DNA from: Streptomyces chartreusis
Lineage (GTDB): Bacteria > Actinomycetota > Actinomycetes > Streptomycetales > Streptomycetaceae
Direction: 5' to 3'
DNA length: 64,000 nt
NCBI RefSeq assembly: GCF_008704715.1
Contig: NZ_CP023689.1
Coordinates: forward strand, 6,386,001-6,450,000
Shown: one piece after another, positions 47,365-56,500 of the stretch
Numbering within the stretch: position 1 is the first letter of the stretch
Layout of the letters: each line of letters starts with the position of its first letter
Program-made: the position numbers and the translations under genes
The notes under the pieces: generated by a model
What the model was told of the DNA's origin: nothing
The model's database searches: none
What the model saw: only the letters and a program-made list of their open reading frames with translations

Positions 47365-49950
47365 TCAGCCGGTTGACGCCGCCGCGTCACACGCCTGCCC
47401 CCGCAGCGCCCGTGCCAGATCGTCCCGCGCCTCCAGCACCAGCCGCCGCAGCGCCGGAGCCGCGTCCTCGTGCGCCGTGAGCCAGGCGTCCGTCGCCTCC
47501 AGGGTGGCCGGTGACTGCTGGAGCCCCGGGAACAGACCCCGGACCACATCCATGCCGATCTGGATGGACCGCTCGTCCCACACCCGCTCGATCACCGCGA
47601 AGTACTTCTCGGCGTACGGCGCCAGCAGCTCCCGCTGGGACGGCTGGACGAAGCCCGCGATGGTCGCCTCCACCAGCGCGTTGGACAGCGCGTCCGACTC
47701 GACGACCTGCGCCCACGCCTGCGCCTTCACCGCCTCCGACGGCCGCGCGGCCAGGCAGCGCACCTGGTGCCGCCTGCCCGACGCCGTGTCGTCGCGGGCC
47801 AGCTCCGCCGCCAGCTCCTTCTCGCCGACGACGCCGTACGTGGCCAGCGTGTCCAGCAGCGCCCAGCGCAGCTCCTGGTCCACGGCGAGACCCTCGACCG
47901 TCGCCGAACCGTCCAGCAGGCCCGTCAGCAGCCCGAAGCCCGGCTCGTCCGTCACCCGGGCGAAGAACCGCGCCCACGCCAGCTGGTGCTCGCTGCCGTG
48001 CTCGGCCGCGTACAGCTGCGCCGAGGCGCCCTCGGCCAGCAGCCGGGTGCCCTCCGCGCGCCACTCCGGCGCCGCGTAGAGCGTCAGCGCCGAGTCCGCC
48101 CACGCGTGCAGCATCTGAAGGACGCCGATGTCGGACTCCCGGTGCGCGAACCTCAGCACCAGGTCGATGAACTCCCGTGCCGGCAGCAGCGCGTCCCGTG
48201 TCATGTTCCACAGCGCCGACCAGCACAGGGCACGCGCCAGCGGGTCCGTCATCTCGCCGAGCGCGGCCCGCAGCGTCGCGAGCGAGGTGTCGTCGAAGCG
48301 GGTCTTGCAGAACGTCAGGTCGTCGTCGTTGACCAGCACCAGCTCCGGCGCCTCGGCGCCCACCAGCTCCGTCACGATCGAGCGCGGCCCGTCCACGTCC
48401 GTCTCGGCCCGGGCGTACCGCTCCAGCGCGCCGTCCGCGGTGCGCCGGTACAGACCCACGGCCACCCGGTGCGGGCGCAGCTCCGGGTGCGACTCGGCGG
48501 CCTCCTGCACCACCGCCAGCTCGCTCACCCGGCCCTCGCCGTCCAGCAGCACCTGCGGGGTCAGCGAGTTCACGCCCGCCGTCTGCAGCCAGGAACGCGC
48601 CCACGCGCCCATGTCCCGGCCGCTGGTCTCCTCCAGCACCGACAGCAGGTCCCCGAGCCGGGTGTTGCCGTACGCGTGCCGCTTGAAGTAGCGCCGCGCG
48701 CCCTCCAGGAACGCGTCCTGCCCGACGTACGCCACCAGCTGCTTAAGGACCGAGGCGCCCTTGGCGTACGTGATGCCGTCGAAGTTGAGCTTGGCGTCCT
48801 GGAGGTCGCGGATGTCCGCCGTGATCGGGTGCGTGGACGGCAGCTGGTCGGCCCGGTACGCCCAGGCCTTGCGGCGGTTGGCGAAGGTGATCCAGGCGTT
48901 CTTGAACCGCGTCGCGCCGACGTTGGCGAAGGTGCCCATGAAGTCCGCGAAGGACTCCTTCAGCCACAGGTCGTCCCACCACACCATCGTGACCAGGTCG
49001 CCGAACCACATGTGCGCCATCTCGTGCAGGATGACGTTCGCCCGGCCCTCGTACGACGCCTGCGTCACCTTGCCGCGGAAGACGAACTCCTCCCGGAACG
49101 TCACCATCCCCGGGTTCTCCATCGCGCCCAGGTTGTACTCCGGCACGAACGCCTGGTCGTACTTCCCGAAGGGGTACGGGTAGTCGAAGTGCTCGTGGAA
49201 GAAGTCCAGGCCCTGCTTGGTGACCAGGAAGATGTCGTCGGCGTCGAAGTACGGCGCGAGACCCTTGCGGCACATCGCGCCCAGCGGGATCCGCAGCGTC
49301 GAGCCGTCGGCGAGAGTGCGCTCGTAGGAGTCCGTGACGTAGTGGTACGGGCCCGCCACGACACAGGTGATGTACGTCGAGATCGGCTTCGTCTCCGCGA
49401 ACCTCCAGGTCCCGTCCGCGAGTTCACCGCTGCCGTTGCTCCACACCGTCCACGCCTGAGGCGCCCGCACCTCGAAGCGGAAGGGCGCCTTGAGGTCGGG
49501 CTGCTCGAAGTTGGCGAAGACCCGGCGGGAGTCGGCGGGCTCGTACTGCGTGTAGAGGTAGACCTCGCCGTCCTCGGGGTCGACGAAGCGGTGCAGGCCC
49601 TCTCCCGTGCGGGAGTAGGCGCACTGGGCGTCGACGACGAGTTCGTTGTCGGCGGCCAGGTCCTCGAGGACGATCCGCGAGCCGTCGAAGACCTCGCTCG
49701 GGCCGAGGTCCTTGCCGTTGAGGGAGACGGCCGTCACGCTCGGCGCGATCAGGTCCGCGAAGCTCGTCGCGCCGGGCTCGTTGCAGCGGAAGCGGATCGT
49801 GGTCACCGAGCGGAAGGTGCGCGGCCCGCCGTTCTCGGAGCCCTCGTCGCCGAGCGCGGAACGGACGTCGAGGGACACGTCGTACCCGTCGACGGACAGC
49901 AGGGCGGCCCGCTCCCGGGCCTCGTCGCGGGACAGATTCTCACCGGGCAC
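47365..49950 (-). CDS. pepN: Aminopeptidase N (M1 metallopeptidase), copy 2
   Basis: 861 residues from the GTG at 49950, chosen by alignment with the other copy (both begin VPG-NL); a GTG at 49959 is the alternative. M1 motifs: LGAMENPGM and the zinc site HEMAHMWFGDLVTMVWWDDLWLKE. The C-terminal helical domain follows. It is a clear paralogue of the 32904-35477 gene, with the same orientation and domain order; differences include HEMAH for HELAH and PGM for AGA after GAMEN. It probably has overlapping but not identical peptide preference. It is monocistronic with its own terminator. Confidence 0.94.
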   Translation of the reverse strand: MPGENLSRDEARERAALLSVDGYDVSLDVRSALGDEGSENGGPRTFRSVTTIRFRCNEPGATSFADLIAPSVTAVSLNGKDLGPSEVFDGSRIVLEDLAADNELVVDAQCAYSRTGEGLHRFVDPEDGEVYLYTQYEPADSRRVFANFEQPDLKAPFRFEVRAPQAWTVWSNGSGELADGTWRFAETKPISTYITCVVAGPYHYVTDSYERTLADGSTLRIPLGAMCRKGLAPYFDADDIFLVTKQGLDFFHEHFDYPYPFGKYDQAFVPEYNLGAMENPGMVTFREEFVFRGKVTQASYEGRANVILHEMAHMWFGDLVTMVWWDDLWLKESFADFMGTFANVGATRFKNAWITFANRRKAWAYRADQLPSTHPITADIRDLQDAKLNFDGITYAKGASVLKQLVAYVGQDAFLEGARRYFKRHAYGNTRLGDLLSVLEETSGRDMGAWARSWLQTAGVNSLTPQVLLDGEGRVSELAVVQEAAESHPELRPHRVAVGLYRRTADGALERYARAETDVDGPRSIVTELVGAEAPELVLVNDDDLTFCKTRFDDTSLATLRAALGEMTDPLARALCWSALWNMTRDALLPAREFIDLVLRFAHRESDIGVLQMLHAWADSALTLYAAPEWRAEGTRLLAEGASAQLYAAEHGSEHQLAWARFFARVTDEPGFGLLTGLLDGSATVEGLAVDQELRWALLDTLATYGVVGEKELAAELARDDTASGRRHQVRCLAARPSEAVKAQAWAQVVESDALSNALVEATIAGFVQPSQRELLAPYAEKYFAVIERVWDERSIQIGMDVVRGLFPGLQQSPATLEATDAWLTAHEDAAPALRRLVLEARDDLARALRGQACDAAASTG

Positions 49951-50097
49951 GGGTGGCACTCCCTGGGGTCGTGTTCAGTATGCGGACAGCCCGATCCTGC
50001 CATGTGCCCCTGACCCGCGGCACCGGGGAATGGCCGGGCGGGCAGCGGTGTTCCCCCAGAGGTTCAGCTGAGACCTGCTTGCCTCATGAGGAGAGAC

Positions 50098-50736
50098 ATG
50101 TCGGACAAGACCCCCGTCGACTTCTGGTTCGACCCGCTGTGCCCCTGGGCCTGGATGACCTCACGCTGGGTCCTGGAGGTGGAGAAGGTCCGTGACATCG
50201 AGGTCCGCTGGCACGTGATGAGCCTCGCCGTCCTCAACGAGGACAAGCTGGACGACCTTCCCGCGGAGTACCGCGACCTGCTGGAGACCAAGGCGTGGGG
50301 CCCGGTCCGGGTCGTCATCGCCGCGCAGGAGGAGCACGGCGCCGAGGTGCTCGGCGACCTCTACACCGCGCTCGGCACCCGCATCCACAACCAGGGCGAG
50401 GGCCCCGGCAAGGAGGCGGTCGCCGCCGCCGTGAAGGAGGCCGGCCTGCCCGAGTCCCTCATGGAGCACTGGGACGGCACCCCCTACGAGCCGCAGCTGC
50501 GCGCCTCCCACAAGGAGGGCATCGACAAGGTCGGCCAGGAGGTCGGCACGCCGGTCATCGCCGTCCCCGGCGACGACGGCGAGCAGATCGCCTTCTTCGG
50601 ACCCGTCGTCACCCCCGCCCCCAAGGGCGAGGAAGCCGCCAAGCTCTGGGACGGCACCCTCGCCGTGGCGTCCGTGCCGGGCTTCTACGAGATCAAGCGC
50701 ACCCGCACCAAGGGCCCGGACTTCAGCAACCTGTAG
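50098..50736 (+). CDS. DsbA-family mycothiol-dependent nitroreductase-like protein
   Basis: 212 residues from the ATG at 50098, with GAGGAGA 3 nt upstream. It closely resembles M. tuberculosis Rv2466c: VDFWFDPLCPWAWMTSRW at the N-terminus, EVRWHVMSLAVLNED, AWGPVRVVIAAQEEHG and GTRIHNQGEGP, ending IKRTRTKGP. The fold is a thioredoxin with helical insertion. Rv2466c uses a CPWC active site and mycothiol; here the motif is CPWA, so only the nucleophilic Cys remains and a monothiol, mycothiol-linked mechanism is implied. Role: cytoplasmic redox protection or reduction of electrophiles. Confidence 0.9.
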   Translation: MSDKTPVDFWFDPLCPWAWMTSRWVLEVEKVRDIEVRWHVMSLAVLNEDKLDDLPAEYRDLLETKAWGPVRVVIAAQEEHGAEVLGDLYTALGTRIHNQGEGPGKEAVAAAVKEAGLPESLMEHWDGTPYEPQLRASHKEGIDKVGQEVGTPVIAVPGDDGEQIAFFGPVVTPAPKGEEAAKLWDGTLAVASVPGFYEIKRTRTKGPDFSNL

Positions 50737-50739
50737 GGC

Positions 50740-50973
50740 TCACTCGCCGGCTGCGGCCTCCTCCGCGAGGAACTTCTTCGGGAGACGGCCGTAGCCGGCC
50801 TTGTTGAACTGCGGGTAGTACGTCAGACAGCCCGTGCCCGTGCACCGCCACAGGTTGTCCACGAAGAAGCCCGGCCCCTCCTCCTCCCGTACCGCCGCCC
50901 TCTCCTCCTTGTCGAGGATCCGGAAGATCTGCATGGTGCCGCAGGTCGGGCAGTCCAGTGTGCGGGTCCTCAT
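50740..50973 (-). CDS. Small zinc-ribbon protein
   Basis: 77 residues from the ATG at 50973, with GAGGAGGGG upstream. Two cysteine pairs, LDCPTCGTMQ (8-11) and LWRCTGTGCLTYY (about 44-49), likely bind one zinc ion. The rest is charged and soluble. The ATG overlaps the GDPD stop as TGATG, so translation is coupled. The function is unknown; the stop lies 3 bp from the convergent nitroreductase-like gene, leaving no room for a terminator. Confidence 0.72.
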   Translation of the reverse strand: MRTRTLDCPTCGTMQIFRILDKEERAAVREEEGPGFFVDNLWRCTGTGCLTYYPQFNKAGYGRLPKKFLAEEAAAGE

Positions 50974-52034
50974 CAACCCCTCCTCGCCATCACCGCCAGA
51001 TCGGGGAAGTCGGTCACCACGGCGTCGACCCCCAGCCCGTAGTACAGCGCGTACTCCGCGAACGCGTCCCCGAAATCGTTCGGTCCGGTTCCCCGCCGCA
51101 GGTCCGCCGGCAGGAACTGGTTCTCCGCGCGGAAGGTGTACGGCCCCACCCGCAGCCCCGCCGCGTGCGCGTCCGCGAGCAGGGACGTGCCGGCGAGCGA
51201 GGACTTGTCCGGGCCGATCCACCCGGCGTACGCCGAGATCCGCGCCAGCCCCGCCGGGGTCATCATGTCCTTGTACGTCGTCGGATCACCGGACGAGACC
51301 AGGTCGTAGGGCCCGCCCGTGGTCCCCAGCGCCTGCCACAGATCCAGCCCCAGCCGCTCGGCCGCGATCCGCTTCAGGCTCGTCGGCTCGAACGACTGCA
51401 CCACGCACTCGCGCCGCCCCAGCCGGTTGCGCCGGATCAGCCGCGCCAGCTCCGGCTCCAGCGGCAGGCCCAGCGAGCGGAAGTACGTCGGGTGCTTGGT
51501 CTCCGGGAACACGGCGACCGTCCGGCCGTACGTCTTCGAGAGCCGGCGCGCCAGGTCGACGACCTCCTGGAAGGTGAGGACCTCCTCACGGCCGTCGAAC
51601 ACGGTGTTGCGGTTGCGGACGAGCGGCAGCCGCTCCACCGCCCGCAGTGTCTTCAGCTCCGCCAGCGTGAAGTCCTCGGTGAACCAGCCCGTCACCGCCC
51701 GCCCGTCCACGGTCTTCGTCGTCCGGCGCCCCGCGAACTCCGGGTGCTCCGACACGTCGGTGGTCCCCGAGATCTCGTTCTCGTGCCGGACCACCAGCAC
51801 ATGGTCCTTCGTCGGCACCAGGTCCGGCTCGATCCAGTCGGCGCCGGTCTGCACGGCGTACGTGTACGAGGCCGCCGTGTGCTCGGGACGCCAGCCGGCC
51901 GCGCCGCGATGGCCGATGACGAGCGGCCGCCGCCCGGGGCGGGACCCGGGTGCGGCGGTGGCGGTCGCGGGTACGGCGGCGGTCGCCGTGGTGCCGGCGG
52001 CCGCGAGCAGCAGGGATCTACGTCTCGGGTGCAT
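50973..52034 (-). CDS. glpQ: Secreted glycerophosphodiester phosphodiesterase
   Basis: 353 residues from the ATG at 52034, with AAAGGGAG upstream. An Arg-rich signal (HPRRRSLLLAAAGTTATAA) suggests Tat or Sec export. The GDPD barrel begins LVIGHRGAAGWRPEHT (catalytic His-Arg), then IEPDLVPTKDHVLVVRHE (Glu, Asp and second His), and ends DAVVTDFPDLA. It hydrolyses glycerophosphodiesters to glycerol 3-phosphate and an alcohol outside the cell. It lies 26 bp after the FGGY kinase gene in the same direction, so it may be read from the same operon, which has no room for its own PHO box. Confidence 0.9.
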   Translation of the reverse strand: MHPRRRSLLLAAAGTTATAAVPATATAAPGSRPGRRPLVIGHRGAAGWRPEHTAASYTYAVQTGADWIEPDLVPTKDHVLVVRHENEISGTTDVSEHPEFAGRRTTKTVDGRAVTGWFTEDFTLAELKTLRAVERLPLVRNRNTVFDGREEVLTFQEVVDLARRLSKTYGRTVAVFPETKHPTYFRSLGLPLEPELARLIRRNRLGRRECVVQSFEPTSLKRIAAERLGLDLWQALGTTGGPYDLVSSGDPTTYKDMMTPAGLARISAYAGWIGPDKSSLAGTSLLADAHAAGLRVGPYTFRAENQFLPADLRRGTGPNDFGDAFAEYALYYGLGVDAVVTDFPDLAVMARRG

Positions 52035-52060
52035 GCGACTCCCTTTCGTCGTAGGGCTGT

Positions 52061-53485
52061 TCAGGCGCGGGCCCGGCCGCGCGCCTCACTCAGGCGGGTC
52101 AGGTGTTCCTCGTACTCCCGCGCGTAGTACGCGGCCCGTGCCGCGTCCGGCTCGACGACGGCCGTCGGCCGCGTCCACGCCCCGGCGTCCAGTGCCTCGC
52201 CGTACCGCTCGGCCGCCGCGAGCACCGCGCCGCGCGCGCCGACCTCGCCCTCGACGACCCTGAGCGGCCGCCCCAGGACGTCGGCGAGCAGCCGCATCCA
52301 GGCCGGGCTGCGCGTCCCGCCGCCGCAGACGGCGAGCGTCCCGCTCAGCCCGGCCGCCTCCAGGCAGTGCCGGGCCGCGTAGCCGATGCCCTCGCAGGTC
52401 GCCCGGACCAGGTCGGCACGGGTCGACTCCAGCGAGACACCGGTGAGTTCGGCACGCAGCCGGGGCTCCACGAAGGGCGCGCGCTCACCCGACGGCGCGA
52501 AGTACGGCAGCACCCGCACCCCGTGCGCCCCCGGCGGGGTCTCGGCCAGCAGCCCGTCGACCTCCTCGTGCCGCACGCCCGTCGTCGACAGCACCCAGTC
52601 CAGCGCCGCCGTACCGACCATCGCGGGCATCGCGCGCAGCCAGTGCCCGGGCCGGTCGGTGCTGATGTACAGGCCGGCCGGCTCACCGGTCAGGTCCAGG
52701 TCGGTGGTGGCGACGAGGCTGGCCAGACAGGTGCCGACGATGAGGAGACCGTCGCCGGGCGAGGTCACGCCCGCGCCCAGCGCGCAGGCCGGCAGGTCGT
52801 ACGGCCCGTTCGCGAGCCGGGTCCCGGCCGCCAGGCCCTCGCCGAGCGCCGGCGCCGTCGCGACCGGATCACTGACCGGCGCGAGCAGGCCACGCCGGTG
52901 GGTCAGCCCGAGCAGCTCCACGACCCGGTTGTCGTAACTCCGCGTCCGCGGGTCCAGGAACGGCATCGAGGCGTCCGACACATCGGTGGTCGGCCCCGCC
53001 CCCGTCAGCCGGTGGAACACCATGTCCTTGCAGTACAGCGCGGCCGCCGCGGCATCCAGCGCCTTCGGCTCATGGCTCTCCAGCCACGCCAGCAACGGCC
53101 CCGGACAGCCGGGGAACATCGCGCTGCCGGTGCGCCGGAACACCGTCTCGAACGTGCCGTCCGCCAGCCACCGGTCGACCAGCTCGTGCGCCCGCCCGTC
53201 CATCCAGGACGCCGCCGCCCGCACCGGCCGCCCCTGCGCGTCGACCAGCCACACCCCGTCGCCCTGCCCGGTCAGCCCGGCCAGCTCGACCGGCTCGGGC
53301 ACCCGGGCCGTCACCTCCTCCAGCACGGCGACGACCGCCCCGTACACCTCCTCCATGTCCTGCTCCACGAACCCGCCGTGCAGGGTGAGCCCCACCGGCC
53401 GCGATTCGACGGCGAGTTCACGACCGGTGCTGTCGAACGCGGCAGCCTTCACCATGGACGTACCTACGTCGATCCCGACGTACAT
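52061..53485 (-). CDS. FGGY-family carbohydrate kinase (operon copy)
   Basis: 474 residues from the ATG at 53485, with GAGGAGA upstream. FGGY features: the N-terminal phosphate loop GIDVGTSMVKAAAFD, GLTGQGDGVWLVD, SWMDGRAHEL (catalytic Asp region), the FAPSGERAPF segment and the C-terminal AVCGGGTRSPAW adenosine motif. It phosphorylates a sugar, polyol or sugar acid. It follows the 2-hydroxyacid dehydrogenase gene after a 102-bp gap that holds an intergenic repeat. The substrate is presumably what the upstream importer brings in. It shares only family-level similarity with the divergent kinase at 60876. Confidence 0.9.
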   Translation of the reverse strand: MYVGIDVGTSMVKAAAFDSTGRELAVESRPVGLTLHGGFVEQDMEEVYGAVVAVLEEVTARVPEPVELAGLTGQGDGVWLVDAQGRPVRAAASWMDGRAHELVDRWLADGTFETVFRRTGSAMFPGCPGPLLAWLESHEPKALDAAAAALYCKDMVFHRLTGAGPTTDVSDASMPFLDPRTRSYDNRVVELLGLTHRRGLLAPVSDPVATAPALGEGLAAGTRLANGPYDLPACALGAGVTSPGDGLLIVGTCLASLVATTDLDLTGEPAGLYISTDRPGHWLRAMPAMVGTAALDWVLSTTGVRHEEVDGLLAETPPGAHGVRVLPYFAPSGERAPFVEPRLRAELTGVSLESTRADLVRATCEGIGYAARHCLEAAGLSGTLAVCGGGTRSPAWMRLLADVLGRPLRVVEGEVGARGAVLAAAERYGEALDAGAWTRPTAVVEPDAARAAYYAREYEEHLTRLSEARGRARA

Positions 53486-53520
53486 AACGGGTCTCCTCTA
53501 CGGTCCGGTAGCGCCCCCTC

Positions 53521-53540
53521 AGGGGCGCGGGGAACTGCGC
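53521..53540 (-). repeat. Streptomyces-type intergenic repeat, copy 3
   Basis: AGGGGCGCGGGGAACTGCGC, identical to the units at 14346 and 14427, followed by GACCAGCC. It lies within the 102-bp gap between the dehydrogenase and FGGY kinase genes, interrupting an otherwise compact operon. As written the unit reads on the plus strand. Confidence 0.8.
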
Positions 53541-53587
53541 GACCAGCCACAACGACGCCGCAGACGACCGACGACAAAGCGCGGCAC

Positions 53588-54616
53588 TCAGGTCAGCGCA
53601 TGCGCCAACGGTTCCCCCCGCACCCAGCGCCCGACCTCCGCCGCCGCGATCGCCGCCGCCTTCTCCGCCACCGCCCGCGAAGCGCCCCCCAGGTGCGGGG
53701 TCAGCACGACACGGTCGGCCAGGGCGTGCAGCCGCGAGTGCGGGGGCAGCGGCTCCTGTACGTAGGTGTCCAGGGCCGCCGCCGAGAGGTGTCCGTCCTC
53801 CAGGGCGGCGCACAGCGCGTCCTCGTCCAGCAGCGGGCCGCGGGCCACGTTCACGACGACCGCGCCCCGCGGCAGCAGGGCCAGCTCCCGGGCGCCGATC
53901 AGCCCGCGGGTCTCCGCGGTGAGCCGGGCGTGCAGGGTGACCACCCGGGAGCGGCGCAGGAGTTCGTCGAGGGAGGCGAGACGCAGGCCGTGGATCTCGC
54001 CGCGGGCGTAGGGGTCGTAGACCATCACCTGCGCCCCGAACGCGCACAGCGCCCGCGCGACCCGGCTGCCGACGGCGCCGTAGCCGACGAGCCCGACCGG
54101 CAGGTCCTCCAGCTCCAGGCCGCTGTGGTCGTAGGTGTAGTACGTCGAGCCGTCCCAGCTGCCCCGCAGCGCCAGCAGATGGTGGGCCTGCGGGATGCGG
54201 CGCAGGGCGGCCAGCAGCATGCCGACGGTGAACTCGGCGGTGGCGGCGGCGTTGCGGCCGGGCGCGTAGCAGACCCGCACGTCGTGCCGCTTGGCCGCGT
54301 CCAGGTTGACGTTCACCGGGCCGCCCCGGCACACCACGACCAGCCGCAGCTCCGGGCACGCGCCGAGGACGCGTTCCGTCACCGGGCCCATCTGCGTCAC
54401 CAGCACCTGCGCCCCGGCGAGCGCCTCGATCAGCTCGTCCTCGGCATCACTGGCCTCCACGACCTCGGCCACCGCCCCGAACGGCTCCAAGGGCCACCCG
54501 AGCGTCAACTCGCTCACATCACAGGCGAGTTCATGACCGAGCGCGTCCTTGATGAGCGACGGCAGGATGAAGTGGTCGCCGGCGGCCACCACGCGCACGC
54601 GGTTCCCGTTGGTCAT
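53588..54616 (-). CDS. D-2-hydroxyacid dehydrogenase
   Basis: 342 residues from the ATG at 54616, overlapping the ATPase stop by ATGA. The NAD-binding motif is GLVGYGAVGSRVARAL, followed by YDPYARG, then LTAETRGLIGARELALLPRGAVVVNVARG and the catalytic Arg/Glu/His order ending LTPHLGGAS. It belongs to the phosphoglycerate dehydrogenase-like family. It oxidises or reduces a 2-hydroxy acid with NAD(H). With the kinase downstream it suggests catabolism of a sugar acid or polyol-derived acid. Confidence 0.9.
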   Translation of the reverse strand: MTNGNRVRVVAAGDHFILPSLIKDALGHELACDVSELTLGWPLEPFGAVAEVVEASDAEDELIEALAGAQVLVTQMGPVTERVLGACPELRLVVVCRGGPVNVNLDAAKRHDVRVCYAPGRNAAATAEFTVGMLLAALRRIPQAHHLLALRGSWDGSTYYTYDHSGLELEDLPVGLVGYGAVGSRVARALCAFGAQVMVYDPYARGEIHGLRLASLDELLRRSRVVTLHARLTAETRGLIGARELALLPRGAVVVNVARGPLLDEDALCAALEDGHLSAAALDTYVQEPLPPHSRLHALADRVVLTPHLGGASRAVAEKAAAIAAAEVGRWVRGEPLAHALT

Positions 54617-55692
54617 CGCAGGGAGTCTCCCGTCTCGGCGTCGAAGACATGGGTGAGGTCAGGGTCGGCGGTGACGTGGACGCGGTCGTCGTGGGCGAGG
54701 CGGACCTCGGCGTCGGTCAGGACGACGAGGGGGCTTTCGACGCCGTCGAGGGCGAGGGTCGCGATGCCCGACTCCAGCAGGGGCTCGTGGGCGACGACGC
54801 GGGCGGCGAGGCCGTCCCCGCCGGTCAGGCTCAGGTCCTCCGGGCGGATCCCGACCACCACCTCGCGGCCCGCCGCCACCGGCACCGGCAGCGCGATCCG
54901 TGCCGTGTCGGACAGGCGGGCGTGGCCGTCGTCCGTCGCCACCCCCGGAAGCAGGTTGATCGCCGGTTCGCCGACGAAGTCCGCGACGAAGAGGTTGGCG
55001 GGGCTGTCGTAGATCTCGTACGGGGTGCCGAGCTGCTGGATCACGCCGTCCTTCATCACGGCGATCCGGTCGGCGAGGGAGAGGGCCTCCTCCTGGTCGT
55101 GGGTGACGAGGATGGTGGTGTGGCCCAGGTCCCGCTGGATGCGCTTCAGTTCACGGCGGGTCGTGTCGCGCTGCGCCGCGTCGAGGTGGGACAGCGGCTC
55201 GTCGAGGAGGAGCACGTCGGGTTCGCGGATCAGCGCGCGGGCCAGGGACACGCGCTGCTTCTGGCCGCTGGACAGGCCCGCGGGCCGGGCGTCGAGGATG
55301 CCGGTGAGGTCGACGCGCTCGGCGATCTCCTCGACCTTGCGGGCCACGTCCCCCCGGTCGGCCCGCCGGCGGGCCTTGAGGCCGAAGGCCAGGTTCTCCG
55401 CCACCGTCAGCGGCGGGTACAGGGCGTAGTTCTCGAACGCCACCCCGATGTTGCGCTGCTGCGCGGGCCGGGAGATCACCGACGAACCGCCGACCAGGAC
55501 GTCCCCTCCGGTCACCGTCTCCAGCCCGGCGATCATCCGCAGCGTCGTGGACTTCCCGCAGCCCGACGGGCCGAGCAGCCCGAGCAGTTCGCCGGAGCGC
55601 AGGGTCAGGTCGATACCGCGTACGGCGTCCACCGGCGGACGCCCCCGCGCCGTGTAGGTCTTGCGCAGATCACGTAGCTCCAGCTCGGTCAT
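54613..55692 (-). CDS. Sugar ABC transporter ATPase (UgpC/MalK type), second subunit
   Basis: 359 residues. Walker A LGPSGCGKST, signature LSSGQKQRVSLARAL, Walker B VLLLDEPLSHLD and H-loop VTHDQEEAL are present, with a C-terminal TOBE domain (about 245-359: INLLPGV, VVGIRPEDLSL). The Q-loop reads VAFENYALYP, with Glu in place of the usual Gln, and the signature is LSSGQ rather than LSGGQ. It is one of two ATPases in this operon, so the transporter probably uses a heterodimer. The start overlaps the DeoR gene end by 23 nt. Confidence 0.9.
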   Translation of the reverse strand: MTELELRDLRKTYTARGRPPVDAVRGIDLTLRSGELLGLLGPSGCGKSTTLRMIAGLETVTGGDVLVGGSSVISRPAQQRNIGVAFENYALYPPLTVAENLAFGLKARRRADRGDVARKVEEIAERVDLTGILDARPAGLSSGQKQRVSLARALIREPDVLLLDEPLSHLDAAQRDTTRRELKRIQRDLGHTTILVTHDQEEALSLADRIAVMKDGVIQQLGTPYEIYDSPANLFVADFVGEPAINLLPGVATDDGHARLSDTARIALPVPVAAGREVVVGIRPEDLSLTGGDGLAARVVAHEPLLESGIATLALDGVESPLVVLTDAEVRLAHDDRVHVTADPDLTHVFDAETGDSLR

Positions 55693-56500
55693 CGCTGCCC
55701 TTCGTCACGGTCGCCGGCTTCGCGCAGACTTCGTAAGGGACCTTGTTCTCGTCCAGGTCCCGCAGCGCCTCGGCCGACGCACCGTCGTCCACGAGGAGCA
55801 GGTCGAAGCGGGACAGGGGGACCACCCGGTGCAGGGCGACCCGGGCGAGCTTGGTGTGGTCGATCAGCAGGACGTTGCGGGCGGCCGCGTCGAGCATCGC
55901 CCGCTTCACCGACACGATGTGCTGCTCCTGGTGGTAGGCGTAACCCCCGTGCACGGCCGACGTCGACGCGAAGCAGACGTCCACCCGCAGCTGCCCGATC
56001 GCCTCGACGCAGGACACGCCGAGGAAGGAGGAGTGCAGCGGGTCGTAGTCGCCGCCGAGGGCCATGAGGTGGATGCCGCGCTGGTCGGAGAGCATGTTGA
56101 TCGCCTCCAGGAAGTTGGTGACGACCGTCAGCGGGGTCACCTCCCCGAGCCGCAGCCTGCGGGCTATCTCCAGGGTGGAGGTGGAGTCGTCCAGCATGAT
56201 CGCCATGCCGGGCTCGACCATCTTCAGCGCCCGCTCGGCGACGGCGGCCTTCTCCGCGCGCATGGTCTTCAGCCGGTACTGCACGTTCGACTCGAAGACC
56301 CCGGACGGCTGCGCCGTCACCCCGCCCCGGAACTTCCGTACGATCCCCTGCCGTTCGAGCTCGTCGAGGTCCCGGTGGATGGTCATCAGGCTCACCCCGA
56401 ACCGCTCGGCCAGCTCGGCGGCGGTCGCGGAACCCTCGGCGAGGACCCGCTCGGCCATCGCGGCCTGACGGGCGGCGGGGCCCTGCTGTGCGTTGTTCAT
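55670..56500 (-). CDS. DeoR-family transcriptional regulator
   Basis: 276 residues from the ATG at 56500, overlapping the first ATPase stop by ATGA. The N-terminal DeoR helix-turn-helix (GSATAAELAERFGVSLMTIHRDLDELERQGIV, about 23-55) is followed by a DeoRC sugar-phosphate sensing domain with MLDDSTSTLEIARRL and NVLLIDHTKL. It lies inside the operon between the two ATPase genes. It likely represses the operon and the divergent kinase through GTTAAC sites at 60750-60851 and responds to a phosphorylated intermediate made by one of the FGGY kinases. Confidence 0.9.
   Translation of the reverse strand: MNNAQQGPAARQAAMAERVLAEGSATAAELAERFGVSLMTIHRDLDELERQGIVRKFRGGVTAQPSGVFESNVQYRLKTMRAEKAAVAERALKMVEPGMAIMLDDSTSTLEIARRLRLGEVTPLTVVTNFLEAINMLSDQRGIHLMALGGDYDPLHSSFLGVSCVEAIGQLRVDVCFASTSAVHGGYAYHQEQHIVSVKRAMLDAAARNVLLIDHTKLARVALHRVVPLSRFDLLLVDDGASAEALRDLDENKVPYEVCAKPATVTKGSDDRAGAT

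Noticed and set aside
52035..52060. PHO box upstream of the GDPD gene
   Set aside because: Only 26 bp separate it from the kinase gene and they contain no GTTCA-type repeats.
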